From Sphingopyxis sp. JAI108 (GTDB lineage Bacteria > Pseudomonadota > Alphaproteobacteria > Sphingomonadales > Sphingomonadaceae): a DNA stretch of 64,000 nucleotides. Positions 32,047-40,531 of this stretch are shown here, piece by piece (the stretch's first letter is position 1; each line of letters starts with the position of its first letter). Under the pieces are notes generated by a model that saw nothing but the letters and a program-made list of their open reading frames with translations, searched no databases and had not been told where the DNA came from. The position numbers and the translations under genes are program-made. The stretch spans positions 186,001-250,000 of the forward strand of contig NZ_JACCCJ010000004.1 of assembly GCF_013410105.1 (NCBI RefSeq), given 5' to 3'.

Positions 32047-32504
32047 CAGGCGGCCTTCGCCGGCGCGCCGCCCTCGTACCAGAGGTCGAAGCCGACCGCG
32101 ATCCGGTTCCAGCCATTGATGACATTGATCATCACGGTCAGGTTCATCTGTTCCTCCGCGGTGAAATGCTCGTCGAGCGCTTCGCGAGCCTCTTTCTGTG
32201 TGTGCCCTTGCGAAAGGCGGGTCAAGGCGTCGGTCCACGCCAGCGCGGCGCGTTCGCGGGGCGTGAAGACCGGCGCCTCCTGCCACGCCGCGAGCAGGTA
32301 GATGCGCTGCTCGGTTTCGCCCTTCGCACGGGCTTCGATCGTGTGCATGTTGATGCAGTTGGCGCAGCCGTTGAGGATCGACGAACGGATCTTCACCAGC
32401 TCGATCAGGCTCGACTCAAGGCTGTTCTGCGCCGCGAGGCTGACCGCCATCCACTGCTTCATGAGCTGCGGCGAGGCGGCAAAGGGGTCGGTTACCTTGG
32501 ACAT
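32046..32504 (-). CDS. Carboxymuconolactone decarboxylase (AhpD-like) family protein, 152 aa
   Basis: All-helical CMD/AhpD fold with the redox pair NGCANCINMHT (C47 and C50 by my count, followed by the conserved histidine) and LAAWQEAPVFTPRERAALAWTDALT. It is the 'C' partner of the carboxymuconolactone decarboxylase/oxidoreductase/epimerase genes that accompany ECF41 sigma factors. AAGGAGACACG precedes the start. It is the first gene of the two-gene unit and probably the effector, perhaps a peroxide- or disulfide-handling enzyme rather than a true decarboxylase. Confidence 0.92.
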   Translation of the reverse strand: MSKVTDPFAASPQLMKQWMAVSLAAQNSLESSLIELVKIRSSILNGCANCINMHTIEARAKGETEQRIYLLAAWQEAPVFTPRERAALAWTDALTRLSQGHTQKEAREALDEHFTAEEQMNLTVMINVINGWNRIAVGFDLWYEGGAPAKAA

Positions 32505-32535
32505 ATCGTGTCTCCTTCAGGGGGTGTACCGACAT

Positions 32536-32562
32536 GACGAGACAGGCGCGTCCGATGTGACA
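32536..32562 (-). promoter_or_regulatory. ECF41 promoter of the CMD-sigma factor operon
   Basis: Minus strand: TGTCACA at 32562-32556, exactly 16 bases of spacer, then CGTC at 32539-32536. This equals the published ECF41 target consensus as I recall it. The 5' leader to the ATG at 32504 would be about 25 bases. Confidence 0.85.
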
Positions 32563-32598
32563 TGCGACGCTAAAAATTTTCCGCCTGATCCATTTTCG

Positions 32599-32682
32599 CG
32601 TCATCGCGAGCGCGGCGAAAGAACCAGCAGCAGCCTTGCACCGTTGTGGATTGCCGCGTGCCGTCGCTCCTTGCAATGACGC
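32599..32682. repeat. Inverted repeat of the GTCATTGCGAGCG family
   Basis: GCGTCATCGCGAGCGCGGCG at 32599 is mirrored by an imperfect reverse complement ending at 32682. A related element lies at 37153-37226. Both fall inside the block that separates phoH from ybeY. Confidence 0.6.
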
Positions 32683-32743
32683 TTTGAAATGTCGCAGGCT
32701 TGTCATAGCATCCCCCGTCTTTTCGAGATGGAGGGGAATGATC

Positions 32744-33121
32744 ATGAAGTTTCTGGGTGGTTTCGGCGAACAGACTTATGCGCTGCTGCGCATCGTCGCG
32801 GGCCTGTTGTTCCTCGCGCACGGCGTGCAGAAATTCTTCAATTTCCCTGCCGCCTTCCCGATGCCGCTGAATCCGATGCTCTATGCGGCCGGCGCGATCG
32901 AGCTGGTCGCGGGCGCGCTGATCGTCATCGGCCTGTTCACCCGCCCCGCCGCCTTCCTCGCCAGCGGCATGGCGGCGGTGGGTTATTGGGTCGCGCACGG
33001 CAGCAAGGGCCTTTATCCGATCGCCAACGGCGGAGAGACGATCGCGCTCTACTGCTTCATCTTCCTGTTCATTGCGACGCGCGGCGCGGGGATCTGGAGT
33101 GTCGACGGGGCGAAGAAATAG
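32744..33121 (+). CDS. DoxX family membrane protein, 125 aa
   Basis: Four predicted transmembrane helices. ALLRIVAGLLFLAHGVQKFF (first helix), AAGAIELVAGALIVIGLFTRPAAFLAS and the C-terminal YCFIFLFIATRGAG are typical DoxX segments. The ATG at 32744 is preferred over that at 32738 because GAGGGGA is then seven bases away. DoxX proteins are tied to redox and thiol stress in some bacteria. It is transcribed divergently from the ECF41 unit, and I see no ECF41 motif on this side. Confidence 0.9.
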   Translation: MKFLGGFGEQTYALLRIVAGLLFLAHGVQKFFNFPAAFPMPLNPMLYAAGAIELVAGALIVIGLFTRPAAFLASGMAAVGYWVAHGSKGLYPIANGGETIALYCFIFLFIATRGAGIWSVDGAKK

Positions 33122-33125
33122 GGCG

Positions 33126-33569
33126 TTGCGCTATTATCTCGACGCCGAGTTCAACGGGTTCGGCGGCGCGCTGATCTCGATCGCGCTGGTTCCCGAAAGC
33201 GAGGGTGCCCTATCCTTCTACGGCGCGGTCGAATGCCGCGACCCGACGCCCTGGGTTGCGGAGCATGTCCTGCCGAAGCTCGACATCGCGCCGATCTCCT
33301 ATGCCGAGCTGCAATGGGCGTTCGCCGATTATCTGGCGGCGGACCCAGAGCCGGTGCTGGTCGCCGACTGGCCCGAGGACATCGTCCATGCTGCGCGCCT
33401 GATCGTCACCGACGACGGGCGGCGGCTGATCGTCTCGGCGGTGCGCTTCGAGCTGGCCGAAGTGGTGAGTTTCTCGACTGCGGAGCTGAGCCATGTCCCG
33501 CATAACGCGTGGCACGATGCGGTGGCGCTCCGCACCTTTTGCATGGCGCGGCGACATGGCTCGGGCTGA
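33126..33569 (+). CDS. DEDDh-type 3'-5' exonuclease-like protein (Rv2179c-like), 147 aa
   Basis: RNase T-like fold inferred from three motifs: YYLDAEFNGFGGALISIALV (DxEF, motif I, residues 3-22, written here split), VADWPEDIVHAARL (motif II, aspartate about residue 79-82) and HNAWHDAVAL near the end (motif III, H-x4-D). Length suits the small Rv2179c-type RNA exonucleases. The only reasonable start is TTG at 33126, four bases after the doxX stop, since the first conserved residues follow directly. Function is inferred from motifs only. Confidence 0.68.
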   Translation: MRYYLDAEFNGFGGALISIALVPESEGALSFYGAVECRDPTPWVAEHVLPKLDIAPISYAELQWAFADYLAADPEPVLVADWPEDIVHAARLIVTDDGRRLIVSAVRFELAEVVSFSTAELSHVPHNAWHDAVALRTFCMARRHGSG

Positions 33570-33630
33570 TCGGCATCGACCGCTTTTTTGGCCGCTGGCG
33601 ACCAATAGCTGCCGTCAGATATCTCCAAGC

Positions 33631-33713
33631 CCGTTCGCATCGAGCGAAGTCGAGATGTCCATCGGACTAGGCGTCGCGTCGATGGGTGTCTCGACTTCGC
33701 TAGACACGAACGG
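33631..33713. repeat. Inverted repeat with 34-base arms (TCGAGCGAAGTCGAGA family)
   Basis: Arms at 33631-33664 and 33680-33713 pair over almost their whole length (about 28 of 34) with a 15-base loop. It sits between convergent genes. Sequences of this family occur many times in sphingomonad chromosomes. Flanking bases 33570-33630 and 33714-33766 show nothing else. Confidence 0.7.
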
Positions 33714-33766
33714 AAAGAGAGGCGGGAACTCCCCACCCCAAAAGCGGCCTCTCGTCCCGGTCCCCC

Positions 33767-33800
33767 CAAAAAAACAGAGGGCGGACCTGCGCACCGCCCC
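33767..33800 (-). terminator. Terminator of the TonB receptor-DUF6607 operon
   Basis: On the minus strand GGGCGG (complement of 33794-33799) pairs with the complement of 33779-33784, and a run of seven T follows (33774-33768). It lies about 30 bases past the stop codon at 33829. Confidence 0.85.
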
Positions 33801-33828
33801 CAGTTCGGGCTTCACATGGTGAAGGTCT

Positions 33829-34806
33829 TCACAGCTTGCGCGTATTCGCCTCGATCAGCTTCTTTGCCGCGGCGATCGCGTTCGCCGACGTCAGTTTATT
33901 TTCCTGAATCTCGTCGGCGATTTCGAGCAGGCGGCCGCTGATCACGGTGCCGGTGTCGGCCTTTTCGTCGATCGCGATGCCGCCTTTTGTCGCAGCCACG
34001 CGGTCCCATTCGGAGCGCACCGCAGCCCAATAATCCTTGGTCGCGGTCCAATAATCGTCGGCCGCCTTCACGTCATACTGGTCATATTTGATATAGGTGT
34101 TGAGGACATATTCCTGAACGATCGGCACGAGCTTGCCGTCCTTCGTCCCCATCTTGATATTGTCCTGCCAGTGGACCCAGCCATCGGGCGACGGCTGGTG
34201 GCGGTTGATCGAGAGGTAGCGGTCGTAGACCGGATTGCGCACGGCGTCGCGGCGGGCGAGCGGGCGCCACGTCCAGCTCGAGCGCCAACGGCGAATTCCG
34301 CCCTGCGTTTCGAACTGGCCCCAGCCGGCGTAACGCGGGCTGTCGTCGACCTGATAGACGGTCTGCGACCAGCGGCCGGTGCGCATCCGTTCGGGGACGT
34401 CTTCCCACGCCCAGGTGTTGCGATCCGAATAGGCGAGGATCTTCGCGGGCTCATATTCCCAATCCTGCCGCCAATGCTTGATGACGAAGCTCTTGTCGTC
34501 GTCGCCGGTGATGACGAGCATGTGCTGGAGTATGATCTTGCGCCCCGTGTCCTCGATCACGCGCACGACCTCGTTGCCGCCTGAGCGCTTGGGTTCGAGG
34601 ACTTCATAATCGGGATCCCAGCGCGTCGATTCCTGCATGTTGAAGCTGACGCGGTAATTGCCCGCCATCGCGAGAATGTCGGCGCGGTCCTGTTCGAAAT
34701 TGGCGGCGGCGGCCTCGGCGGCGATCGGCGGGTGCGCGGAGGCGACGACGGGCAGCGCGGCGGTGAGCAGCAACAGGCCGGCGGCGAACTTGCGACAGGA
34801 TTTCAT
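33829..34806 (-). CDS. Secreted DUF6607-like protein, 325 aa
   Basis: Signal peptide MKSCRKFAAGLLLLTAALPVVASA. The mature protein is rich in tryptophan and tyrosine (IKHWRQDWEYEP, NTWAWEDVPERMRTGRWSQTV, DYWTATKDYWAAVRSEWD) and matches my memory of the DUF6607 family, which is often found next to heme/iron-type TonB receptors. ATG at 34806 lies 16 bases after the receptor stop, so the two are cotranscribed. No catalytic motif is evident; a periplasmic or surface role in substrate handling is inferred. Confidence 0.72.
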   Translation of the reverse strand: MKSCRKFAAGLLLLTAALPVVASAHPPIAAEAAAANFEQDRADILAMAGNYRVSFNMQESTRWDPDYEVLEPKRSGGNEVVRVIEDTGRKIILQHMLVITGDDDKSFVIKHWRQDWEYEPAKILAYSDRNTWAWEDVPERMRTGRWSQTVYQVDDSPRYAGWGQFETQGGIRRWRSSWTWRPLARRDAVRNPVYDRYLSINRHQPSPDGWVHWQDNIKMGTKDGKLVPIVQEYVLNTYIKYDQYDVKAADDYWTATKDYWAAVRSEWDRVAATKGGIAIDEKADTGTVISGRLLEIADEIQENKLTSANAIAAAKKLIEANTRKL

Positions 34807-34822
34807 CGGTGCAGTCCTTCTT

Positions 34823-37036
34823 TCAGAAGCGGAAGCTGAGCGACACGCTCGCGTTGCGGCCGGGCTGGGTATAGGCGTCGGTGACGGTCGAAGTGGACGC
34901 GAGCCCGCGCACGTCGCTCCACCACGCATATTTCTCGTCAAGGATATTGAAGACGCCGGCGCGCAGCGTCAGCCCCTGCGCGACCCGCACGAAGGCGGTC
35001 GCGTCGAGGATGGTGAAGCCGTCGGGTCGGAAGCATTCGGGGGTGCAAAGCCCCTCGGTCCGCGACGCTTCCTTGCGCGCGCTGTGCGTCATGATCAACT
35101 GGCCGCCGAACCGGCCCGCAGGCTCGCGATAGCCGACGCCCGCGACGAGCTTGAGCGGATCGACCGTCGACAGCGGCACGCGCGTGCCGTCGGGCAAAAT
35201 CTCGTTGCCCTTCGCATAGGATAGGGCGAGCGTCGTATACAGGCCGGACGACGCTCGCCCCTCGAACCGCGCTTCGGCGCCTTTGACGCGGGCGCGGTCG
35301 AGATTGACGAATTGATAGACGGCGGGATCGGCCGGCGTGAAGCTGCCGCTCACCACTTCCTGGCTGATGAAATCCTTGTAACGCGCTGAAAAGGCGGTGA
35401 CGTCGAGGCTGACCTGGTCGCTGGAAAAGCGGATGCCGCCCTCGAAACTTTCGCTGCGTTCAGGGCCGAGATCGGGGTTCGGCGCCGAAGTGTAGCCGAA
35501 GGCCAGGTTTTCGAAGAACTGGTTGACCTGCCCCGGCTCGGGCGCCTTGAAGCCGGTCGCATAATTGGCGAACAGACGCACCGTGTCGGTGATTTTCCAC
35601 ACCGCGCCGACCTTGGGCGACAGGCGCGAACCGTCCTGCCCCGCGCCGCTGAACGCCGGAAGCAACGGGTCGTCATCGGGCGACAGATCGTACCAGTCGA
35701 AGCGTAGCGCGGGATAGAGGATCAGCCGTCCGTCGGCGATGCTGATTTCGTCGCCCGCGAACAAACCCCCGCGCGTGAAATCGGTGCTCGGGAAGGCGCG
35801 CGTCGGAAAGACTTCGCCGGCGGGCGGGATGGTGCCCTCGCGCAGCCCGCGCTGGCGCGTCTTGCTGACGTCGCCGCCGAAGACAAGGCGATGCGCGATC
35901 GTGCCGGTCGCAAAGTCGGCGCGCGCATCGGCCGAGGCGCCGATCACGCGGTTTTCGAACGTATTGAGCCGCGTGCGGTCGGCGAGCGGCGTGCGATCCT
36001 CTTCGGTATATTGATTGTCTTCGCCGTCCTGCCAGTAAAGCGCGACGCGGGCGAAATCGATCGTGCCCTCGCCTTCCCAGCTCCAGTCGAGCGATACACG
36101 CTTGCGTTCGCCGCTGTCGAAACCTTCGAGCCGTTCGACCGACGCGCTGAGGCCTGTGAGGCCGTTGGTGTAGAGGTGCGTGTCGAGATATTCGCCGGTC
36201 AGGCGCAGCTTGTGGCCGTTCGCGGGGTCGTAGACGATACGGGCAAGCGCGGCGTTCGAGCGGCCGTCCTGCGGATTGGGTTCGGTGCGCAGCGCGCCCG
36301 TTCCGCCGACCTCGCCCTTGTTGTCCAATTCCCGCCAGTCGCGGCGGGTATAAGCCGCCATGACCGACCAGTCGCCGCTGCGCCCCGCGAGGATCGCCGT
36401 TTCGCTGAACTCCTCGTCGGCGCTGCTGTAGCCGGCGCGCAGTAGCCCGCCGACATTCTTGCCGGCCTCGATGAAATCGACGGGATCGGCGGTGATGAAG
36501 CTGACCGCGCCAGCAAGCCCGTCGCTGCCATAGAGCGCCGACGAGGGACCGCGCAGGATTTCGACCGACTTGATAAGGCCGAGGTCGACATAGTCGCCGC
36601 GCCCCGACGCCTGCGCGCCGAAGCTGAAACCGTCGGGGACGCGCACGCCGTCGACCTGGATCAGCACGCGGTTCCCGCCAATCCCGCGGATGTTGAAGCT
36701 GTCGTTACCGGCGCGTCCGATCGCACCCAACGCGGCGCCGAAACGCGCGGGCTGGCGCTGGACGCTGACGCCGGGCTCGAAGCGGACGAGGTCGCGGATG
36801 TCGGTGACCAGTTCGTCGGCGATCTGCTCGTCGCTCTTGACGCTGACGGTGACGGGCAGGTCTTCGGCCTTAACCGCGGTGCGCGTCGCGGTCACGACGA
36901 TCTGACTCTTGCGGAGCGCCCAATATTCGCCGTCATTGTCCTGAGCAAAGGCCGGTGCGGCGGTCGCGGCGAGCGCGAAGCCCAAAGCGCTTCCTGCGAC
37001 CAGGCGGGATACAGACGGCGAACGAGAGCTATACAA
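34823..37036 (-). CDS. TonB-dependent hemoglobin/transferrin-type receptor, 737 aa
   Basis: TTG start at 37036, preceded by AGGGGAAG; no ATG is available near the signal peptide (ends APAFAQ). Plug domain: IVVTATRTAVKAEDLPVTV, DLVRFEPGVSV, RVLIQVDGVRVPDGFSF and EILRGPSSALYGSDGLAGAV. The barrel ends in NASVSLSFRF with the terminal phenylalanine. The barrel-end segment FNILDEKYAWWSDVRGL is typical of heme/hemoglobin receptors. A candidate Fur box lies about 76 bases upstream, consistent with iron repression. Confidence 0.9.
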   Translation of the reverse strand: MYSSRSPSVSRLVAGSALGFALAATAAPAFAQDNDGEYWALRKSQIVVTATRTAVKAEDLPVTVSVKSDEQIADELVTDIRDLVRFEPGVSVQRQPARFGAALGAIGRAGNDSFNIRGIGGNRVLIQVDGVRVPDGFSFGAQASGRGDYVDLGLIKSVEILRGPSSALYGSDGLAGAVSFITADPVDFIEAGKNVGGLLRAGYSSADEEFSETAILAGRSGDWSVMAAYTRRDWRELDNKGEVGGTGALRTEPNPQDGRSNAALARIVYDPANGHKLRLTGEYLDTHLYTNGLTGLSASVERLEGFDSGERKRVSLDWSWEGEGTIDFARVALYWQDGEDNQYTEEDRTPLADRTRLNTFENRVIGASADARADFATGTIAHRLVFGGDVSKTRQRGLREGTIPPAGEVFPTRAFPSTDFTRGGLFAGDEISIADGRLILYPALRFDWYDLSPDDDPLLPAFSGAGQDGSRLSPKVGAVWKITDTVRLFANYATGFKAPEPGQVNQFFENLAFGYTSAPNPDLGPERSESFEGGIRFSSDQVSLDVTAFSARYKDFISQEVVSGSFTPADPAVYQFVNLDRARVKGAEARFEGRASSGLYTTLALSYAKGNEILPDGTRVPLSTVDPLKLVAGVGYREPAGRFGGQLIMTHSARKEASRTEGLCTPECFRPDGFTILDATAFVRVAQGLTLRAGVFNILDEKYAWWSDVRGLASTSTVTDAYTQPGRNASVSLSFRF

Positions 37037-37111
37037 TTTTCTTCCCCTGACTGTATTGCGATTGCTTCGCAATAGCTGCTCGCTAGGCGCGTCAGCTCAG
37101 GAGGTCAACAT

Positions 37112-37130
37112 GCTATTGATAATCGTTTGC
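37112..37130. promoter_or_regulatory. Candidate Fur box
   Basis: GCTATTGATAATCGTTTGC matches 14 of 19 positions of the classical Fur consensus, including the perfect central GATAATC. It lies upstream of the TonB receptor start at 37036 and near no other gene start on the plus strand. Confidence 0.55.
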
Positions 37131-37152
37131 CAGAATACCGAGAGTATCGCGC

Positions 37153-37226
37153 CATCATGCGAGCGCAGCGAAGCAATCCAGAGCAGCTGCCTCGCCCTGA
37201 ATGGTTTCGCTGCGTTCGCAATGACG
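37153..37226. repeat. Inverted repeat of the TGCGAGCGCAGCGAAGCAATCC family
   Basis: CATCATGCGAGCGCAGCGAA near 37153 is mirrored by TTTCGCTGCGTTCGCAATGACG ending at 37226. It is the same family as 32599-32682 and lies just downstream of the phoH stop. Confidence 0.65.
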
Positions 37227-37238
37227 CTTCAGATAGGG

Positions 37239-38246
37239 CTAGGATCCCGGCCCTTCATACGCCTCGACAATCCGCCCGACGATCGGGTGGCGCACCACGT
37301 CGGCGCTGGTGAAGCGGCTGACGTTGATGCCCTCGAGCCCCTCGAGCCGCGCGACCGCGTCGGCAAGACCCGAGGTTGCGGGGATCGGCAGGTCGACCTG
37401 CTTGGGGTCGCCGCAGATCACCATGCGGCTGTTCATGCCGAAGCGCGTCAGGAACATCTTCATCTGCGGGATCGTCGTGTTCTGCGCCTCGTCGAGGATG
37501 ATGAAGGCGTCCGCAAGCGTGCGGCCGCGCATGAAGGCGAGCGGCGCGATTTCGATCTCCCCCGACGCAATGCGGCGCTCGACTTGCTCCGCCGGGAGGC
37601 AATCGTGGAGCGCGTCGTAGAGCGGTCGCAGATAGGGATCGACCTTTTCCTTCATGTCGCCGGGCAGGAAGCCGAGTTTCTCGCCCGCCTCGACCGCGGG
37701 GCGCGAGAGGATGAGGCGCTGAACGCTGCCGGTGATGAGCTGCGCCACCGCCTGCGCCACCGCGAGATAGGTCTTGCCGGTGCCCGCCGGGCCGAGCGCG
37801 AAAATCACATCCTCGCGCGCAAGCGCCTGCATATAGGGAATCTGTGACGGCGCGCGGGGCACGATCGTCTTCTTGCGCGTACGGATCATCACCGGCGGCG
37901 CTTCGTTCGCATCGTGGCGGATGATGCCGTCGAGCGTCGGCTGCGCCGACATCGCGATTACGCCGTCGACCATGCCGGCATCAACCTCCTGCCCCTTTTC
38001 GATGCGGTCATAAAGGTCGGTGAGCACGTCGCGTGCGCGCGCCGCCGCTTCGGCCTCGCCCTCGATCTGCACGCGATTGCCGCGCGCCGAGATATAGACG
38101 CCAAGCCGGTTTTCGATCGCGACGAGATTGCGGTCGAACTCACCGAAGAGGATGCCCAAAAGCTGCGTTCGCTCGAATTCCGCCGTCAATCGGACGCGGT
38201 CGCCGGGTTCGGCGGGGGCGGAGGCGGTCAGCGGGCGTTTGGACAC
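37239..38246 (-). CDS. PhoH family ATPase (YbeZ-like), 335 aa
   Basis: P-loop ATPase/RNA-binding protein that works with YbeY in RNA maturation. Walker A is ALGPAGTGKTYLAVAQAVA (about residues 145-163), Walker B is AFIILDEAQNTT, and MVICGDPKQVDLP is the motif III region. A KH-like N-terminal region includes NRLGVYISARGNRVQIEGEAEAA in part. The GTG at 38246 with AAGGAG upstream is preferred; a TTG at 38291 lacks support. It follows miaB by 130 bases. Its usual partner ybeY is displaced by about 6 kb. Confidence 0.94.
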   Translation of the reverse strand: MSKRPLTASAPAEPGDRVRLTAEFERTQLLGILFGEFDRNLVAIENRLGVYISARGNRVQIEGEAEAAARARDVLTDLYDRIEKGQEVDAGMVDGVIAMSAQPTLDGIIRHDANEAPPVMIRTRKKTIVPRAPSQIPYMQALAREDVIFALGPAGTGKTYLAVAQAVAQLITGSVQRLILSRPAVEAGEKLGFLPGDMKEKVDPYLRPLYDALHDCLPAEQVERRIASGEIEIAPLAFMRGRTLADAFIILDEAQNTTIPQMKMFLTRFGMNSRMVICGDPKQVDLPIPATSGLADAVARLEGLEGINVSRFTSADVVRHPIVGRIVEAYEGPGS

Positions 38247-38376
38247 GTGGGCAAGGCTCCTTCGATCGAGAACCGGACTGTAAACCCGCAAAGACGGGAG
38301 TCCATCACCTGCAGGTTCGGAATGTGACGGAAGCAGACGGAGTGTGTCTTCGCGGAGACAGTTTCCGCCAGCCGCA

Positions 38377-39726
38377 CTAGGCGATCGCTTCCATCAGCGG
38401 CTCGGCGCCGAGGCTGTTCGGCCCGGCCGAGGTAATCCGCACGTCGATCATGTCGCCGATTGCGAGGCCCGGCGCAGTGACGTGCACCGACTGGAGCCAC
38501 GGCGACTTGCCTATGAGCTGGCCTTCGAGCTTGCCCTTGCGTTCGAGGAGCAGGCGCGTCGTGCGGCCAACCGTCGCGGCGTTGAATGCCTGTTGCTGCT
38601 CGTTGAGCAAGGCCTGCAGCCGCTGGAGACGGTCGTTCATCGTCGCTTCGGAAATCTGGCCGTCCATCGTCGCCGCGGGCGTGCCGGGGCGGCGCGAATA
38701 TTTGAAGCTGTACGCCATCGCGTAGTTCGTCGCGCGGACGATATCGAGCGTGGCCTGAAAATCTTCCTCGCTCTCGCCGGGGAAGCCGACGATGAAGTCG
38801 CCCGAGATCGCGATGTCGGGGCGTGCCGCGCGAACACGCTCGATGACGCGAAGGTAGCTTTCCACGCTGTGGCTGCGGTTCATCGCCGCGAGGATGCGGT
38901 CGCTGCCCGCCTGCACCGGCAGGTGGAGGAAGGGCATCAGCTTGTCGACCTCGCCATGCGCCGCGATCAGCCCGTCGGTCATGTCGTTGGGATGGCTGGT
39001 CGTATAGCGGATGCGCTCGAGCCCGTCTTCGCGCGCGAGTTCGCGGATCAGGCCGTCGAGGCCGATCGCCCGGCCCCGGTCATCCTCGCCATCCCATGCG
39101 TTGACATTCTGGCCGAGCAGCGTGATTTCGCGTACCCCGCCTGCCACCAGCGCGCGCGCCTCGGCAATCAGGTCGCCGAAGGGCCGGCTGATCTCGGCCC
39201 CGCGCGTGTACGGCACGACGCAGTAAGTGCAGAATTTGTCGCAACCTTCCTGCACGGTCAGGAAGGCGGTCGGGCGCTGGCCGCCGGCGCGTTTGGGGAG
39301 CGCGCCGAACTTGCTTTCGAGCGGCATGTCGAGGTCGATCGCCTTTTCGCCCTTTTCGGCACGCGCGATCAACTCGGGCAGGCGATGATAGGCCTGCGGG
39401 CCGACGACGACATCGACGCTCGGCGCGCGACGCGCGATCTCGGCGCCCTCGGCCTGCGCGACGCAGCCCGCGACCGCGATCGTCGGCGTGCTCCCGTCCT
39501 CGCGCTTCAGCCGGCCGATGTCCGAATAGACTTTCTCTGCCGCTTTCTCTCGGATGTGGCAGGTGTTGAGCACGACAAGATCGGCGTCGGCGCCGTCGGC
39601 GGCCGGGACATAGCCTTGCGCGCCCAGCATCTCGGCCATGCGCTCGCCGTCATAGACGTTCATCTGGCAGCCGAAGGATTTGACGTGAAAGGTTTTGCCG
39701 GAATTCTGGGATGAGTCGGATTTCAT
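38377..39726 (-). CDS. miaB: tRNA-2-methylthio-N6-isopentenyladenosine synthase MiaB, 449 aa
   Basis: Radical-SAM methylthiotransferase modifying A37 of tRNAs. The N-terminal domain has the second-cluster cysteines in [20 protein letters not shown] and [10 protein letters not shown]. The radical-SAM triad is [21 protein letters not shown] domain closes the protein ([18 protein letters not shown]). It lies 7 bases before the plsC gene end on the operon's 5' side, in the standard fur-plsC-miaB-phoH order. Confidence 0.97.
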   Translation of the reverse strand: MKSDSSQNSGKTFHVKSFGCQMNVYDGERMAEMLGAQGYVPAADGADADLVVLNTCHIREKAAEKVYSDIGRLKREDGSTPTIAVAGCVAQAEGAEIARRAPSVDVVVGPQAYHRLPELIARAEKGEKAIDLDMPLESKFGALPKRAGGQRPTAFLTVQEGCDKFCTYCVVPYTRGAEISRPFGDLIAEARALVAGGVREITLLGQNVNAWDGEDDRGRAIGLDGLIRELAREDGLERIRYTTSHPNDMTDGLIAAHGEVDKLMPFLHLPVQAGSDRILAAMNRSHSVESYLRVIERVRAARPDIAISGDFIVGFPGESEEDFQATLDIVRATNYAMAYSFKYSRRPGTPAATMDGQISEATMNDRLQRLQALLNEQQQAFNAATVGRTTRLLLERKGKLEGQLIGKSPWLQSVHVTAPGLAIGDMIDVRITSAGPNSLGAEPLMEAIA

Positions 39727-39733
39727 CGGCGCG

Positions 39734-40531
39734 CTATAGGCGATGGAGGGTCACGGCGGAAGGGCGCGCGACCTCGGCCATCCGCGCCGTGATCGCCGCG
39801 CGAGCGGCCTCCGCCAATATCTTGCGATCGCTCTCGACGATGTCGGGCAGCGGATCGAGATAATGGATAGTGAGATGAACCGGGCGCTTGCGCGCGAGCA
39901 GCCGCTTGAAATTATCGAGCCCCGATTCAGGGTCGAGCCAGGCGATATCGTTCGCCTCATCGCCATAGTCGAGCAATACCGGCTGGACGCGCAGTTTCGG
40001 CGGCGTCGGGATCACCGCCTGGAACAAGGAGGCACGGAAGGGCAGCAGGCCGTCGCCTGGCCCCGTCGTGCCTTCAGGGAACAGTGTAACGGGACGCCCG
40101 CGTGCGAGCGCATTGCGCAGGTCGTTCGCCTGATTGTGAATCTCGCGCCGCGCCTCGCGCTGGACATAGACCGTGTGGTTCTGGTCGGCGAGCCAGCCGA
40201 CGAGCGGCGCGGAGCCGATTTCCGCCTTCGAAACGAAGGCAGAGCGCGCGGCACCGCCGAGCGCAAGAATGTCGAGCCAGCTGACATGGTTGGAAACGAA
40301 AAGCACATCGCGCCGGAGCCGCGTGCCCGTCGTGCGGATGCGCAGCCCCGCGATCCATCCGACGGCATTGAGGAAGGCCATGACCATCGGCGACGGACGG
40401 CCGACCGCGCGGTAGAGAAGATGCGGGACGATCAGAAAAAGGAGCGTCAGCACCATCAGGGCGAGACGGGCGACCGTCCGCCAGGTGATCGAGGTTCGAT
40501 CAGTCGCGCTTGCGATCGATGGCGACACCAT
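39734..40531 (-). CDS. plsC: 1-acyl-sn-glycerol-3-phosphate acyltransferase, 265 aa
   Basis: Adds the second acyl chain in phospholipid synthesis. The HX4D motif is NHVSWLD (about residues 81-87) and the substrate-binding motif is FPEGTT (about 152-157). An N-terminal transmembrane helix ([18 protein letters not shown]) anchors it in the inner membrane. The ATG at 40531 overlaps the 3' end of fur by 32 bases; a downstream start is possible but would clip the membrane helix. Confidence 0.9.
   Translation of the reverse strand: MVSPSIASATDRTSITWRTVARLALMVLTLLFLIVPHLLYRAVGRPSPMVMAFLNAVGWIAGLRIRTTGTRLRRDVLFVSNHVSWLDILALGGAARSAFVSKAEIGSAPLVGWLADQNHTVYVQREARREIHNQANDLRNALARGRPVTLFPEGTTGPGDGLLPFRASLFQAVIPTPPKLRVQPVLLDYGDEANDIAWLDPESGLDNFKRLLARKRPVHLTIHYLDPLPDIVESDRKILAEAARAAITARMAEVARPSAVTLHRL

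Noticed and set aside
29653..32301. Very long plus-strand open frame (882 codons)
   Set aside because: It is antisense to corC, ybeY and the ECF41 sigma factor gene; low-complexity Arg/Asp/His-rich translation typical of high-GC shadows.
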